This document shows, in pieces, positions 9,660 to 20,235 of a stretch of 64,000 nt of DNA; the first letter of the stretch is position 1; every line of letters starts with the position of its first letter. The notes beneath the pieces were generated by a model. It was not told the DNA's origin, searched no databases, and worked only from the letters and a program-made list of their open reading frames with translations. This DNA comes from Dryocosmus kuriphilus (lineage: Eukaryota > Arthropoda > Insecta > Hymenoptera > Cynipidae). The stretch is from assembly GCA_038277395.1 (NCBI GenBank), contig CM076194.1, forward strand, positions 129,792,230-129,856,229, in the 5' to 3' direction. Position numbers and translations under genes: made by a program.

Positions 9660-10320
9660 TGAATACGTCGTATGATACAGATGTAAAATAAAATTGGATA
9701 TATTGGTTTTCTTTTCTATGCTTCAAAACTTCTGTTTTAACGTGATACGGAGGACAGACGTTTAATTTATCCTCAGTTTTATAGAATATCGTTTTTATAT
9801 TCTGACTGACCGAATACCTCTGCGCTGAAGGATGTAATTTAGCAACATTGGTGAGCCCAATTACAGTTTCTAAACTAACACTACATCTGCGTGGTGATAC
9901 TTGAATTCTTCAAATCCTGCTACCGCGAGTTATACTGGGACGATGACAACTGCTTCGAAAGGAGATGTGTAGAATGATTCGCTTTCCAGTCCCATGTGGT
10001 ATCGAAGCCAGCGTGGCGCGCTGCCTTGCAGAGGGGCGTTAGGGTGTGAGAATGAAGCCGTAGTGTGTCTGACGACGAGTTGACATTGTCCTCGTCAAAG
10101 TCAGAAAGCTCTCATACTTAGACCTGAGGAGGTATGAGAGTTATCACCCTCAGGACGGTGGACTCACCTGCGATCGGACCAGGATCCCTAACGCGTGGGT
10201 ACTTAAATCTCCTATGGGACCCTAAAAAAAACAAACATAACACAACTTCAAATACTTCAAATAAACAGACTTCAGTGTCTTTATTAAAAACAAATGTAAC
10301 AAGTTCTTCATCTGAACACT
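9660..10320 (+). other. FB1 interior leader, partly an unassigned repeat
   Basis: 9660-9890 is AT-rich. 9890-10230 is GC-richer, with no long frame, and ends in an A-rich run (ccctaaaaaaaacaaac). It may be the 3' tail of a short retroelement inserted upstream of the FB1 gene, or part of the gene's own leader. A 68-residue frame at 10134-10340 overlaps it; its last part leads into the zinc-motif region but I would not call it separately. Confidence 0.35.
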
Positions 10321-12089
10321 ACTGTAACAAAAAATGTTGATGCATTTTGTTACATATGTGCTAAGTATCACCTATCAGCTGACCGAAGACAAATATCCGA
10401 TAAAATTAAAAATATTTACAAAAACTGTTTTGGATTGGATATTTATAACCAAGATAAAGAATGGGTACCACACAAGATATGTAGTGCTTGTTACATGATG
10501 ATGACCAGATATGATTCCGAAAAAAAAAACCTGAAAAATTAAAGTTTGTGAAAGCTGCATATTGGGAAGAGCCATCATGCGCAGCAAACTGTTATATATG
10601 TTTGACGAAAGTGACAGGAATTAATTAAATAAATATTCAGAGTATCAAATATCTTGAAGTTTAAACGTTAGTAAGACCAGTAGAGGAAAATATTGATATT
10701 GACGATGAAAGCGACAGTTCAATAGATTTGATGGAAAGTATGTCAACCAATGATGCATGCGATATTAGTGACGCTGAAGAAGATGAATATAAAGATGGAG
10801 ATGAATATACTTCAGATGATGGAAATATGAGTACAAGTAGTGAATGCTATGCTACTAATGGTCAAGACAAAACTCCAAAAATCATAGATCAAAAAGAATT
10901 GAATGATCTTGTAAGGGACCTGGATTTACCTAAAGATAAAGCGGAATATCTAGCTTCATACATGAAAGGCAACAACTGGCTCTCAAAAGGCACAAGAATA
11001 TCATATTACCGAAACCGGGAGGAAAACTTTAGAAAATATTTTACGATGATAGGGGAACCTTCATTAGTGTATTGCAATAATGCGGAAGGGTTAATGAATG
11101 AGTTCCAGATAGGAATCTATAAGGACAATGAATGGAGACTATTTATAGACTCCTCCACTACAAGTCTGAAGGCAGTATTACTCCATAACACTAATGTTTT
11201 TGCTTCAATTCCCATAGCTCATTCAACCGTACTAGAAGAAGAATATAGTACGATGAAATTCATTTTAGAGACAATAAAATATTCTGAGCATAACTGGCTT
11301 ATTTGCGGAGATCTTAAGATTTTAACTATACCGTTAGGATAACAATCTGGAAATACGAAATATCCTTGTCTTTTGTGTTTATGGGACAGCAGAGATCGCA
11401 AGAAGCACTATATAATGAAGATATGGCCGAACAGAACCTCTTTCGAGGCTGGTTCTGCTAATATTGTACGCGAAACACTGGTTGATCGCAGTAAGGTATT
11501 GCTTCCACCCCTCCACATCAAACTCGGCTTGATGAAGCAATATGTAAAAGCCTTAAATAAAGAAGGAGAGCGCTTTAAATATTTGAAGAAAAAATTCCCT
11601 AAACTCAGTGATGCAAAAATGAATGAAGGTATCTTTGATGGACCACAAATACGTGAATTGTTAAAAGATAATGAGTTCGTTCTTGTAATGACTGACAAAG
11701 AAAGAGCAGCATGGGTAAGTTTTAAAGAAGTCGTAGAAAATTTTCTTGGGAATAATAAAAGCGTAGAGTATAAAAAAATAGTGGATCGAATGTTGGAAAA
11801 CTATAAGGAACTAGGATGTTTGATGAATTCAAAATTACATTATTTGCATTCACATATAGATTATTTTTCACAGAATCTAGGGGATTTCAGTGAGGAGCAG
11901 GGAGAGAGGTTCCACCAAGATATCAAGAAAATGGAAAAATGATATCAAGGACGGTGGGATGTGAACATGATGGCTGATTACTGCTGGTCATTGAAGAGAG
12001 AAAGTAATAAAAAAGGAGTCAAGCGTAAAAGAGAGTCACTTGTACGATCATTTAAAAAGAAAAGAGTAAGATACTATACAAAACAATAG
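10320..12089 (+). pseudogene. FB1-encoded zinc-motif protein, putative DDE-type transposase (broken)
   Basis: Successive segments read as one protein: FCYICAKYHL and HKICSACYMMM (paired CxxC, 10342-10500), a second CYIC near 10575, an acidic stretch, then the frame 10728-11942. That frame has KELNDLVRDLDLPKDKAEYL, EWRLFIDSSTTSLKAVLLHN, WLICGDLK, CLLCLWDSRDRKKHY, LLPPLHIKLGLMKQYVKALN and FSEEQGERFHQDI. Numbering from 10728, D141, D195 and E393 are spaced like a DDE triad with a long insert. In-frame stops at 11340-11342 and 11940-11942, and frameshift/stops between 10540 and 10700, break it; the tail YQGRWDVNMMADYCW ends at TAG 12087-12089. I recognise the family from arthropod hypothetical proteins; the transposase role is inference. 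Confidence 0.65.
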
Positions 12090-12134
12090 ATAAATGAAGG
12101 TTCTCGATATTTTCTAAATCGATGATACATATAG

Positions 12135-12600
12135 TTATAATGTCTGTCTCTGTTTACTCAGTGACCCTAAAAACGTATACATGTGGTAGTTGTGTCTGTT
12201 CGCAGGGGTTTTCCTCGATTTATCCTTGAAAGGACCTTGACCCTTACCTGATGGAGAAAAACGGACCCCGGATTCGGACTTAGCAACCCCAGAAACGTAT
12301 AGATGTAGTAATTGAGTCTGTTCACCGGTTTTTTTCCTCGATTTAACCTTGAAATGACCTTGAACCTGACCTAATGGAGACAAACAGACCTCAAATTCGG
12401 ACTCAGGGACCCCAAAAACATACGAAAACGGCATCTTGGCCCACATTCGTGGAATAATATTGATTTGACCTTGAAACGACCTTGAACCTGACCTGATGGA
12501 GAAAAACGGACCCCGGATTCGGACTCAGCGACCCCAAAAACATATAGATATGATGGTTTGGTCACGTGAACAGAAAATTTTTTTTTTGTGGGGCTGTGTA
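12135..12600 (-). repeat. FB1 right arm: ~3 tandem units, inverted
   Basis: Reverse complement of the left arm: ACCCCAAAAACATA, ATTCGGACTCAG and TGACCTTGA blocks recur at about 120-base spacing. The outermost A unit (12430-12545) pairs with 8940-9060. The inner end near 12135 is less regular. This arm is shorter than the left one, so units have been lost or gained since insertion. Confidence 0.85.
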
Positions 12601-13067
12601 ATTGATACATATTTGTTAACATTATAGTTTGAATGTGATTTTGTTTGTGATTCGTGAGAAAAAAAATAAAACAATTGATAAGAAACGTGTTTAAATTATT
12701 TATTTATTTTGTGAACATAAGAATTGCACGGTTCAAGTTTTATTTTATTCTTTACAATTCTTTTTTGATTTTATACTGAAAGGTATTTATTTTTTTAGAA
12801 AAACTTATGCATACATTTTTAGAAAAACAAATGAGATTGTTTTTCTAACATAGATTTTGGTTGTTTTGGAATAAATCTTGTACAAAAAACTATTTTATAA
12901 ATCTGTAACCGTGACCTGTCACATGACGTGACGAGACGAAATCGTGACCGTCATTTGCCCATAGAAACGTGTGGAGGGGGGACGTGACGGTCAGTGACCG
13001 TCACATGACGGTCATTTTGACGTGACGTGACAAGAAAATAAAAATGACTGTCATCGCACATCTCTAA
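12601..13067 (+). other. hAT 3' UTR and terminus
   Basis: AT-rich 3' UTR-like DNA resumes right after FB1. From 12905 the sequence is dense in GTGACC, GACGTGACG and CGTCAC words, then ends in gtcatcgcacatctcta (reverse complement TAGAGATGTGCGATGAC). Subterminal motif clusters and this terminus are typical of hAT ends. Confidence 0.55.
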
Positions 13068-13764
13068 CCGCATGAGACGCAGATTATCTGAGGCAAAAGT
13101 GCAGTAACGTAGTACGAGGCAGAAACCCCTGCTCTCAGAGGTTCACATGCAAAAACGCTTGGCATGAGCTACGGAAAATAATGATCGCGATTGGTTAAAT
13201 GTAATTTTTTCCGGCGAAGCGTCCTTTTGGGCATGAGTTCCCATAAAACGTGCCTGATCAGGCCGTGGCGAGCGCTTCCTCCAGCGAGCTGTTAAACACC
13301 CCATAAAAATCCATGTTTGGGGATGCTTCTCACAGCGCGGTTTTGGCTGTTTAGAGCCTTTTACTGAGAATCTGAACCCTAAAAAAATGGTCAAAATCTA
13401 CAAACATGGTCCTCTGAAGTCTGCAGAAAAGATGCTTGGAGCCAACAATGAAGTTTGGATCGTTCAAGAGGGCAACGACCCTAAACATCGCAGTCGTCTC
13501 TGCACGAGCTGGAAAGCGGAAAATGGCGTCGTGACCTTGGACTGGCCTTCACAATCTCCTGATGCAGATCCAACTGAAAATGTGTGGAGTGTTGTTAAGA
13601 GAAAACCTGCAGGAAGGCGTGAATTCACCCTCAAGCAGCTCTCTCGACGAATTAGAGATGTATGGCGCTCTCTATCTTCAAAATATGCCGAAAAACTAGT
13701 CGAGAGCATGCCCAGAAGGTACCAGGCCATTATCCAGAGTAACAGAGATTGGACGGTTTATTAA
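13068..13764 (+). pseudogene. Tc1-like transposase (5'-truncated, broken)
   Basis: One frame can be followed from about 13072 to the TAA at 13762-13764, crossed by several stops before 13387. Landmarks: HPIKIHVWGCFS, FTENLNPKKM, NDPKHRSRLCTSWKAENG, LDWPSQSPDADPTENVW and LVESMPRRYQAI. This is the Tc1 DDE domain. The first catalytic Asp is Gly (FSGEASFW, GGC 13213-13215) and so is the second (QEGNDPKH, GGC 13471-13473); the third acid (PTENVW) remains. The N-terminal paired HTH region is missing where the hAT terminus abuts. Intact family members are about 340 residues; roughly 230 remain. Confidence 0.8.
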
Positions 13765-14974
13765 GGAGAGTCCGCCCTAATTTTTAAAGCGTTTTTTTTT
13801 TCATGGGAAAAAAGAAAAATGAAGTTTTCTTTCAAACTTTTCGAGAAAACGCAAATGAGCACACACCTGAGATCGGATTCACAGCTAGTTTGGATTTCGG
13901 ATCGGGCTAAACCCATGGGCTCGAGCCTGACCTGACCCGACCTAAAGTCATTTTGCAACCTTCTAGATAAATGGTCCATAGGTAATTTATTGAAAATCCT
14001 TAAATTCATTGTAAATTATCCTATCATTTCAAATAGAAAATAGTCCATTTTTAATTCTTCCAAATTCAAAATTTTCCAATTTTATCTTCTACCTTAGTTT
14101 TCCTTAGTTCTCAGCTTTCACAGTTTCTTAGATTCATGCATCAATTCTCTTTCTTTCTTCGACGATTATTATGCTGACTATAAAGTCCTGAAGTTTTTAA
14201 AACTACATGTTTTCATGGCTTGGCTTTGAAATGAGTCTTTAACATTGAAAAGTAAATGAGAGAATCTGGTATAAAGTTTCAAACCCCTAAATTTCTTGCC
14301 ATACATATAACAATATAAATTAAAAACATTAAATCAATTAAGGAGGATTTACTGACAATTCTAATAAACTTATTTTTAAAGAATCAATAGAATTTTACTG
14401 CGAATCAGTGACTCACTTTTTAAGATTTCAACCAGTGTAAATCCAATAGGCAGCCACCAAAATTCACTAAAACTTGAGACGTTCTTAAGTGATTATCCAG
14501 AAAATAGAAGACTGGAATCTTCAGTACCCATCTGGACTGATGGAAATCCTGAAAAATGAGTCATTAACGCTCAATGAAATTCTCCTGATTAAAATTTAGA
14601 GAGCTGACAAATTAAAAAGAATTCGTAACATGTTCAAGCAAATTATAAGTGAATTAACAGAATTTGAGTATAAATTCAAAGCGAATTCAACTGAATTTAA
14701 ATGAACAAAAATGAATTATGCTAAACTGGGAATTAATATATAAGAAAATTCAAACGAATTTGCTGGAGTTAAATGCTAAATTCACTGAAAAAACAGTGAA
14801 AAGTGATTGATCACTATATGTAACTTTTCTCATTAATAAAATTAGTTATTTGGAATGATTCGTTTGTCTAATTCCGTAGCTCTAGCCCTGAGCAAGCTGG
14901 AAATGGGTTAGTCTTACGGAAAATTCCGTAACGGTAGACAGTACGGCCAGTTTAACTGATCAAATTAGCAGGGT
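13765..14974. other. Non-coding, partly degenerate A/T repeat
   Basis: No supported gene. 13880-13960 is a GC-rich patch with repeated gacctgacccgacc-like words, perhaps a transposon end. 14600-14790 has many degenerate GAATT/AAATTC words resembling the array at 27955-29215. The rest is plain AT-rich DNA. Confidence 0.5.
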
Positions 14975-16155
14975 CCTGTAGGGTGGTTTCAGCCGTCGGG
15001 TGGTTTGAGCCAGCGCAATTTTTCGGTCTGTTGACAGAGACATATCTTTGTCAATAGTGTTAAATTGTTGTGAGATCAATACCTCACCGTGCGACCTTGT
15101 GGTAAGAACTCTTGATGTACTACGCCGCGGTAATCGAAGAAAACAGCGAGCAAAACCTTGACATTTGATCGAACTTGACGTGCTTTTTTCGATCTTAGCT
15201 CTTGCGGGGTCTTCCATTGGGACGATTGGGCTTTGGTTTCGACGTCGTAACCATATACCCATGATTCGTCACCAGTTATAACCCTTTTGAGCATATCAGG
15301 ATCATTGTTGACGTCATTTAACAGCTCTTGAGCGATGCTCAACGCCATATTCTTCACTTCTTCAACTTAACCACTTATAAACATTTTTTTTTGCTCAAAG
15401 TAGACTTACCGTATACCACTGTCAACATTTCAAGTGTTTTGAAGCACTTAGTTCCATTTTTTACACAAAATTTGATGCAAGTTTTCTGATCCATTTTTTT
15501 CGACAGCAGAAAATCGAAGATCACACCAAACACTTCTAACCTTTACGCCTCTCACAACCAAACTAAAAATGCTATACACTTGAAACAGTGCACATATGTT
15601 CGGAACAAGTGTACCAATATAAAATATAAAACAATTGAAGATCGAATGTACGTAACCCGCAAAATATGAAAAGTCACCTTACTTTTTGAACACACCTCGT
15701 TTTCATCGATTGGAAATGATAAAAAATTGTCTTTTGGAGTGTATGTTTCGTTATTATTTGTAATTCCCGCCCTTTCTACACATGAAAAAATTGTGACATC
15801 GATTTGGATCCAGAATCGGATAACTAATCAAGCATCTTTTTTACATTTTTTGAGCCATTTGAACAATAAAAAAACTCATTTTCATTGATATTGTGTATTT
15901 TTATTTTATTTCTGCAAGTTTTCTACTGTTTTTTTTTTATATTTTTAAGGTGGCTCAAACCACCCGACAATTTTTCTTGCCCAAATTTAACCCACTTGTA
16001 TAATGAAAAAAATTATGCTTCTTTTTAAACGCGAAAAATCAACGATACAGAAGCGTAGATATTAGGTTAGCTTTCCAACGTTGTATCTACTTTTTGATAT
16101 CTTCAGCAGTGAGATTGTATAGCCAAAAAACAAAACATGGCTCAAACCACCCGAC
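14975..16155. mobile_element. Small inverted-repeat element with GTCGGGTGGTTTGAGCC ends
   Basis: GTCGGGTGGTTTGAGCC at 14995-15011 is found inverted, exact, at 15952-15968 and again at 16139-16155. A related gggtggtttcagcc lies just outside the left copy. Between them sits a mariner fragment (15080-15700) and AT-rich DNA. This suggests a non-autonomous DNA element (MITE-like) that was hit by, or carries, the mariner. No transposase of its own is visible. Confidence 0.5.
15080..15700 (-). pseudogene. Mariner fragment, internally deleted, 3'-truncated
   Basis: On the minus strand the terminal repeat reads CGAGGTGTGTTCAAAAAGTA from 15699 inward, followed by the transposase start MDQKTCIKFCVKNG (about 15494). 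After a short N-terminal piece the reading jumps to LLNDVNNDPDMLKRVITGDE, SWVYGYDVETKAQSSQWK and VLLAVFFDYRGVVHQEFLP, then is cut near 15080. The helix-turn-helix middle and everything after the first catalytic Asp domain are gone. It is the same family as the copy at 41650-42961, with closely matching 5' UTR. Confidence 0.8.
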
Positions 16156-16551
16156 ACTCTCCTACGTTTCACTCTCTCAAGTAATAAATAATTAAATGAT
16201 ACAAATAGTAATTTTCACTGCACGAATCATTGAGCTTGTTTTAATTTTTTACCTGAAACAGAATTTTCATAGAATCAACAACTTTATTTATTTTTTATTC
16301 CTTCAGATGGTCAGTGAAATTTTTTTTTCAAGGTTAATAAAATAAAAATAAAATCTTAAATCTCTGAAATGTGAAAGCGATCAAACTTAAACGTTTCCAA
16401 TTTTAAAAGCGCCGAAACTTTATTCCCTTCAAATAGAAAAAAATTTAACCATGCTTTTATGGGATTAAATATCCGAATATTGGAAAATTAGAGTAGATGT
16501 ACCAATTACTTCTCCTTAATTTTAGAAAACATGATACCGATAAAATATGAA
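16156..16551. other. AT-rich spacer
   Basis: No gene, array or inverted repeat seen. It ends where the Merlin-like terminus at 16552 begins. Confidence 0.5.
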
Positions 16552-17395
16552 GGATAAAATTCCGAAAAGCGGTTACCTCCGCAGAATTTCGAAAAATGTT
16601 TTAAACGAAAGTTATAGACCTCAATGAAATACATATTTTTCTCTTATTCATATTTTCTTTACAACTAATAGTTACCGAGAAAACGCTGATAAACACATTC
16701 GAAAAGATTAGAAGTGTGACCTAAAATATGTCGATGAAAAAAAGGGGTGCATTCCCGCGTGACCGAACGCATTTTCGTGACCACTTAACCTTGGAAAGGG
16801 GGACGAGTGTGACCGAACTCATTTCCGTGACCAGTCAGTGAATGCGTAGCCCTCCCCATTTAACTTTGAAAAAAGGGACGAGCGTGGACAAACACATTTC
16901 TGTAACCAGTCTGTGAATGCGTAGCGCCTCCCCCCCACTTAACTTTGACAAGGGGGACATACGTGACTGAACGAATTTCCATGGACTGTTCATGAATGCG
17001 TAGCCCCCCCCCCCCCATTAAACTGTGAAAGGGGGACGAGCATGAATGAGCGCATTTCCGTAACTAGTCAGTGAATGCGTAGCCCTCCTCCCTTAACCTT
17101 GGAAAGAGGGACGACCGCGACGGAATACATTTCTGTAACCAGTAAGTGAATGCTGGACGCCCATCCCTCCAATTAACCGTGGTAAGTGGGACGAGCGTGA
17201 CCGAACGCATTTCCGTAACTTTCTTCCTTTTCTTTGTTTTCCAATGCAATCCTCTTTTTCTCGAAAAATAATAGATAGTTTTAGAGAAAAAGTTCATGAA
17301 AAGAAAAATATATATTTTTATACTGGCTATAAATTTTGTTTTAAACGTTTTTCTAAATTCTGAGTATTTACGTACGTAAGCAAGAGCATTTTAAA
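16552..17395. mobile_element. Merlin-family end/non-autonomous copy with ~85-bp minisatellite
   Basis: GGATAAAATTCCGAAAAGCG at 16552 matches the ends of the Merlin element at 19765-22978. After it come ~85-bp tandem units (16750-17220) with recurring GACCGAACGCATTTCCGTAA and GAATGCGTAGCC words separated by C-runs, then sequence matching the right flank of the Merlin element (17215-17390, aactttcttcc...ctcgaaaaataat). No second terminus is seen, so this is either a deleted copy or a partial palindromic derivative. No transposase is encoded here. Confidence 0.55.
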
Positions 17396-18439
17396 CGAAA
17401 CGTGTAACTTTTAACGAAAAAAATTAAATATCTCTTTTATTTAACTTTGCATATATCACTACAAAGGCAATTTTTGAAATCTTGGTTCATTTTAAAAGCG
17501 CGTAGTAATAGTTTGTTCCTTTTTTTGATGCACTATCGCTTCCATTTTTCCTGTTCGTATGAAACGTGAAACGCAAAACAGAAATGGCCAATGGAAAAAA
17601 CTTGTATTGCGTCTCCTTCGCCATATTCAGTTATAAACTGTTTGATAAATATTAATGTCAATATTAAATCTTGTATGCATAGCTTGTCGATTCAACTTTC
17701 ACATTATTATGTGAGTATTTCGCTAAACTTTTTGTTAAAATATTAACATGCCTTTAGCGAGAATATACAATGCTTTTTGATAATTTCAGAAAAACCGCTT
17801 TTTGAGAAAAATGCATCTAAAGTTGACAAGTTTCATAAGCGCACATGATATAATTTTCCCGGTCAGGGGTACTGTGCCAATAGATTCAGTATAGGCCGTA
17901 GTAGGTCACGATAGTTTTTGCTCCGATTTGAAAAACGCAAAGATCTCCTAAGATCTAAAACACACGTATAATCATCCATGAGAACTCTTCATATTATAGT
18001 TACACACTCATTATATGCATTAGAGCATCAATATTTAAATAACTATCTGGTGACGATATATCTGGACTGAATAAATATTTATGATGTATGTAATCTAACC
18101 GTATAGTAAAATAATATTCCTTTTTACATAATTTAATCGGAACATCATCCTTTCTTCCCTATTTTTCTGCTAAATATTTTGAGTTCCTATCAAAGTTATA
18201 ATGAATAAATCCGTAAGATTCGAAACAAACTTATATCTTGAATAGAAAACCTCAAAATTTGAACAACATGTATTTTCAATTCAAGAATATTTTAGATAAA
18301 TTTTTCTAGATCAAAAGTAATAACTTTTATTACATTCTCATCTCAATGAGAAGATATTAGTTTCATGTGAAAAATGACTTTCGCGGGTTTCATGAAATCT
18401 CGGCGTTTCGTGACCCCCTGAATCCGAAAAAATATGTTT
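17396..18439. other. AT-rich, no gene seen
   Basis: About 1 kb of AT-rich DNA with no supported open frame, repeat array or inverted repeat that I could detect. Confidence 0.5.
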
Positions 18440-18447
18440 TACGACGG

Positions 18448-18567
18448 TGTCTGTCTGTCTGTTGTCGTTATTGTCGATGGCGTCGTTGTCGATGGCGTCG
18501 TTGTCGTTGTCGTCGTTGTTGTCATTGTCGTCGTTGCTGTCATTGTCGTCGTTGCTGTCGTTGTCGT

Positions 18568-18599
<32 letters not shown>

Positions 18600-18617
18600 T
18601 GGTCGTCGTTGTCGGAG
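18448..18617. repeat. Trinucleotide-type microsatellite (GTC/GTT)n
   Basis: About 170 bases of GTC, GTT and GTCGTT steps with a few interruptions (gtcgatggc, gtcattgtc). All frames on both strands stay open across it, giving low-complexity peptides (Asp/Asn, Thr, Val, Ser, Arg), which are artefacts of the repeat. Confidence 0.95.
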
Positions 18618-18779
18618 TATTTTCCCACGATAACTTTCGAAGGACTAATCGGATTGGATTGCGCTTTTGCACACTTCCTTAAGGCGTAAAAAGAAAGGAC
18701 GAGTTCGCTAACCAGCGGTTTTGAACAGTGGTTATGGTTTTATCCATCAAAACCGGTTTTCACAAAATCAAAAAATCAA

Positions 18780-19345
18780 TTTTCCGGCTAAACTATGCGA
18801 AATACAAAAAAACAGTAGAGTATAAAATTGTTGATCTTAAAAAAATCTACAAATTTGGGTTGAATCGTTTTTTGATAAAATGCACCGTTTTTGTTTTAAT
18901 CGAGAAAACGTTATTAAAAACAAAAAACTGTGTTTTCTTGCCAAAATATTCAAGATACAAAAAAATGAAAATTAAACAAAGTTGCTCAACTTAAAAAGAC
19001 CTAAAAAGTTTGTATAAACCATTTTTTTATAAAATGTACGGTTTTTCTTTTAATCGAGAAAACGTTATTAAAAATAAAAAATTCAAATTTCCCGCCAAAA
19101 TATGCAAGATACAAAAAAAATGATAATAAACAAAGTTGTTCACCTCAAAAAGATCTACAAATTTTTTCTCAATCATTTCTTTGAACAGATGCGCAGTTTT
19201 TGAGTTATTCGTGAAATATGTTATTAAATACAAACAAATCCACCTTTCAGCAAAACTATGCAAGATATGAGAAAATATTAAAGAGCAGAATTGTTCACCT
19301 TGGAAAGAGCTACAAAATTTACTCATAATACTCATCGTTTTACTT
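18780..19345. repeat. Tandem array, ~155-bp unit, four copies
   Basis: Each unit carries a gc(t/c)aaaa(c/t)tatgcaagataca-like string (18788, 18939, 19094, 19251), a aaagatctacaaa-like string and ttttaatcgagaaaacgttattaaa. Units are diverged. No coding frame is shared by all units. The array runs up to the GC-rich palindrome cluster. Confidence 0.8.
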
Positions 19346-19433
19346 TTAAAAATCGAAATCCTGCATTGTGAAAATTTGGAAAATCACAAAAAAACTTTAC
19401 CACTCTACAATGTGTTTAAAAAAAATTTAATTT

Positions 19434-19740
19434 TCGAGCGCAAAGCGCGAGTGTCATGATGAGAATGATAAAGCCTTAAGTAAAATAATTTCTTTTGTAA
19501 TTTTTAATAAAAAATTCAAATGTAATAATCTCATTAAAAGTAGGTCTTTTGAAATTTTAAGACCCACGTAACGAATACCGAGCACGATGTGCAAGGACCA
19601 AAAATATCCGAGCGCGAAGCGCAAGGCTTAAATATATCGGAGCGCGACGTCCATTAGACCGCGCCCTAGGCGCGCTCATACCTCGCGCGAAGAGCGGCGC
19701 GCGGAGCGCGTGATGAGAATGTGCCCGCGAAGCGGGCAGA
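19434..19740. repeat. Cluster of GC-rich palindromes
   Basis: Short hairpin-forming words of the form GAGCGCGAAGCGC recur at 19435, 19579, 19610, 19640 and 19690, separated by AT-rich spacers. The last is a perfect stem-loop GCCCGC-GAA-GCGGGC (19723-19737). The words TGATGAGAATG occur twice (19457 and 19710). Such GC-rich hairpins in AT-rich DNA are sometimes element ends, but I cannot name the family. Confidence 0.6.
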
Positions 19741-20235
19741 TTTATACATATTTATATACATATTGGGTGCAGTTCCGAAAAGCACTTACCTCCGATTAAT
19801 TTAAACCTTCGTTTGACCATGTATTTGAACTCGCTTATTACGAATATGATGGTGAAAATACCCGCAAATTTGGTTTTCAAGGTCAAAACTAAATAAAACT
19901 GATTTGAACAAAGTTTTTTTCAATTCATTTTGATAAGTATTGGCCTAAGAGAAAAATATCAGTTGTAGCCTATGAAAAGATCCATCTTTTATGTTCTGCC
20001 CATTTTTTGTTAAAAACCATAATATTTCGAGAAAAATGGGATAATGCTCCAACAGGTACATTCTGCCAAAACTATATTAGTTACAGTATCGCCTGCTTAG
20101 GCAATACTTGAAGTCATACACCCCTACTCCTTTGAGACCGTTCAAGTATTACATTACGCACTGGGGGGAGGGGTCTAGACTAGCGTTACATAATGGCGAA
20201 AAACTACAAGAAAAGTTGGAAAACCGCGTTAGAAG

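Larger units (their letters stand above)
8886..12600. mobile_element. Fold-back-like element FB1 with tandem-repeat inverted arms
   Basis: Left arm (8886-9651) and right arm (12135-12600) are inverted copies. The outermost bases match (acacagctccacaaaa on the left; the right end reversed gives acacagccccacaaaa). The left arm is six ~120-bp units in an alternating ABABAB order; the right has about three in the opposite sense. Interior 9660-12130 holds one gene in plus orientation. The element lies within the 3' part of the hAT. Long inverted arms of tandem subrepeats recall Drosophila FB elements, but the encoded protein is not NOF-like. No clean target duplication was visible. Confidence 0.7.
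7531..13067 (+). mobile_element. hAT transposon, 5'-truncated, interrupted by a nested element
   Basis: A hAT transposase remnant lies at 7531-8713. The element's 3' terminus appears to be at 13066: the reverse complement of the end reads TAGAGATGTGCGATGAC, a hAT-like terminus, and the 160 bases inside it (12905-13040) are packed with GTGACG/CGTCAC subterminal motifs. Between 8886 and 12600 sits a separate element with its own inverted arms. So the 3' part of the hAT was split by that insertion. The 5' end, including the BED zinc finger, is missing. An 8-bp target duplication cannot be tested without the left end. Confidence 0.6.

Noticed and set aside
8945..9675. Open frames of 95-154 codons with repeated YVFGVPESE-like peptide
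   Set aside because: They run through the FB1 tandem arm; the same peptide repeats with the DNA period and appears on the right arm in reverse. No start, no domain.
18338..18689. Several long open frames on both strands (Asp/Asn-, Thr-, Val-, Ser- and Arg-rich)
   Set aside because: They are all readings of one GTC/GTT microsatellite, which has no stop codon in any frame.
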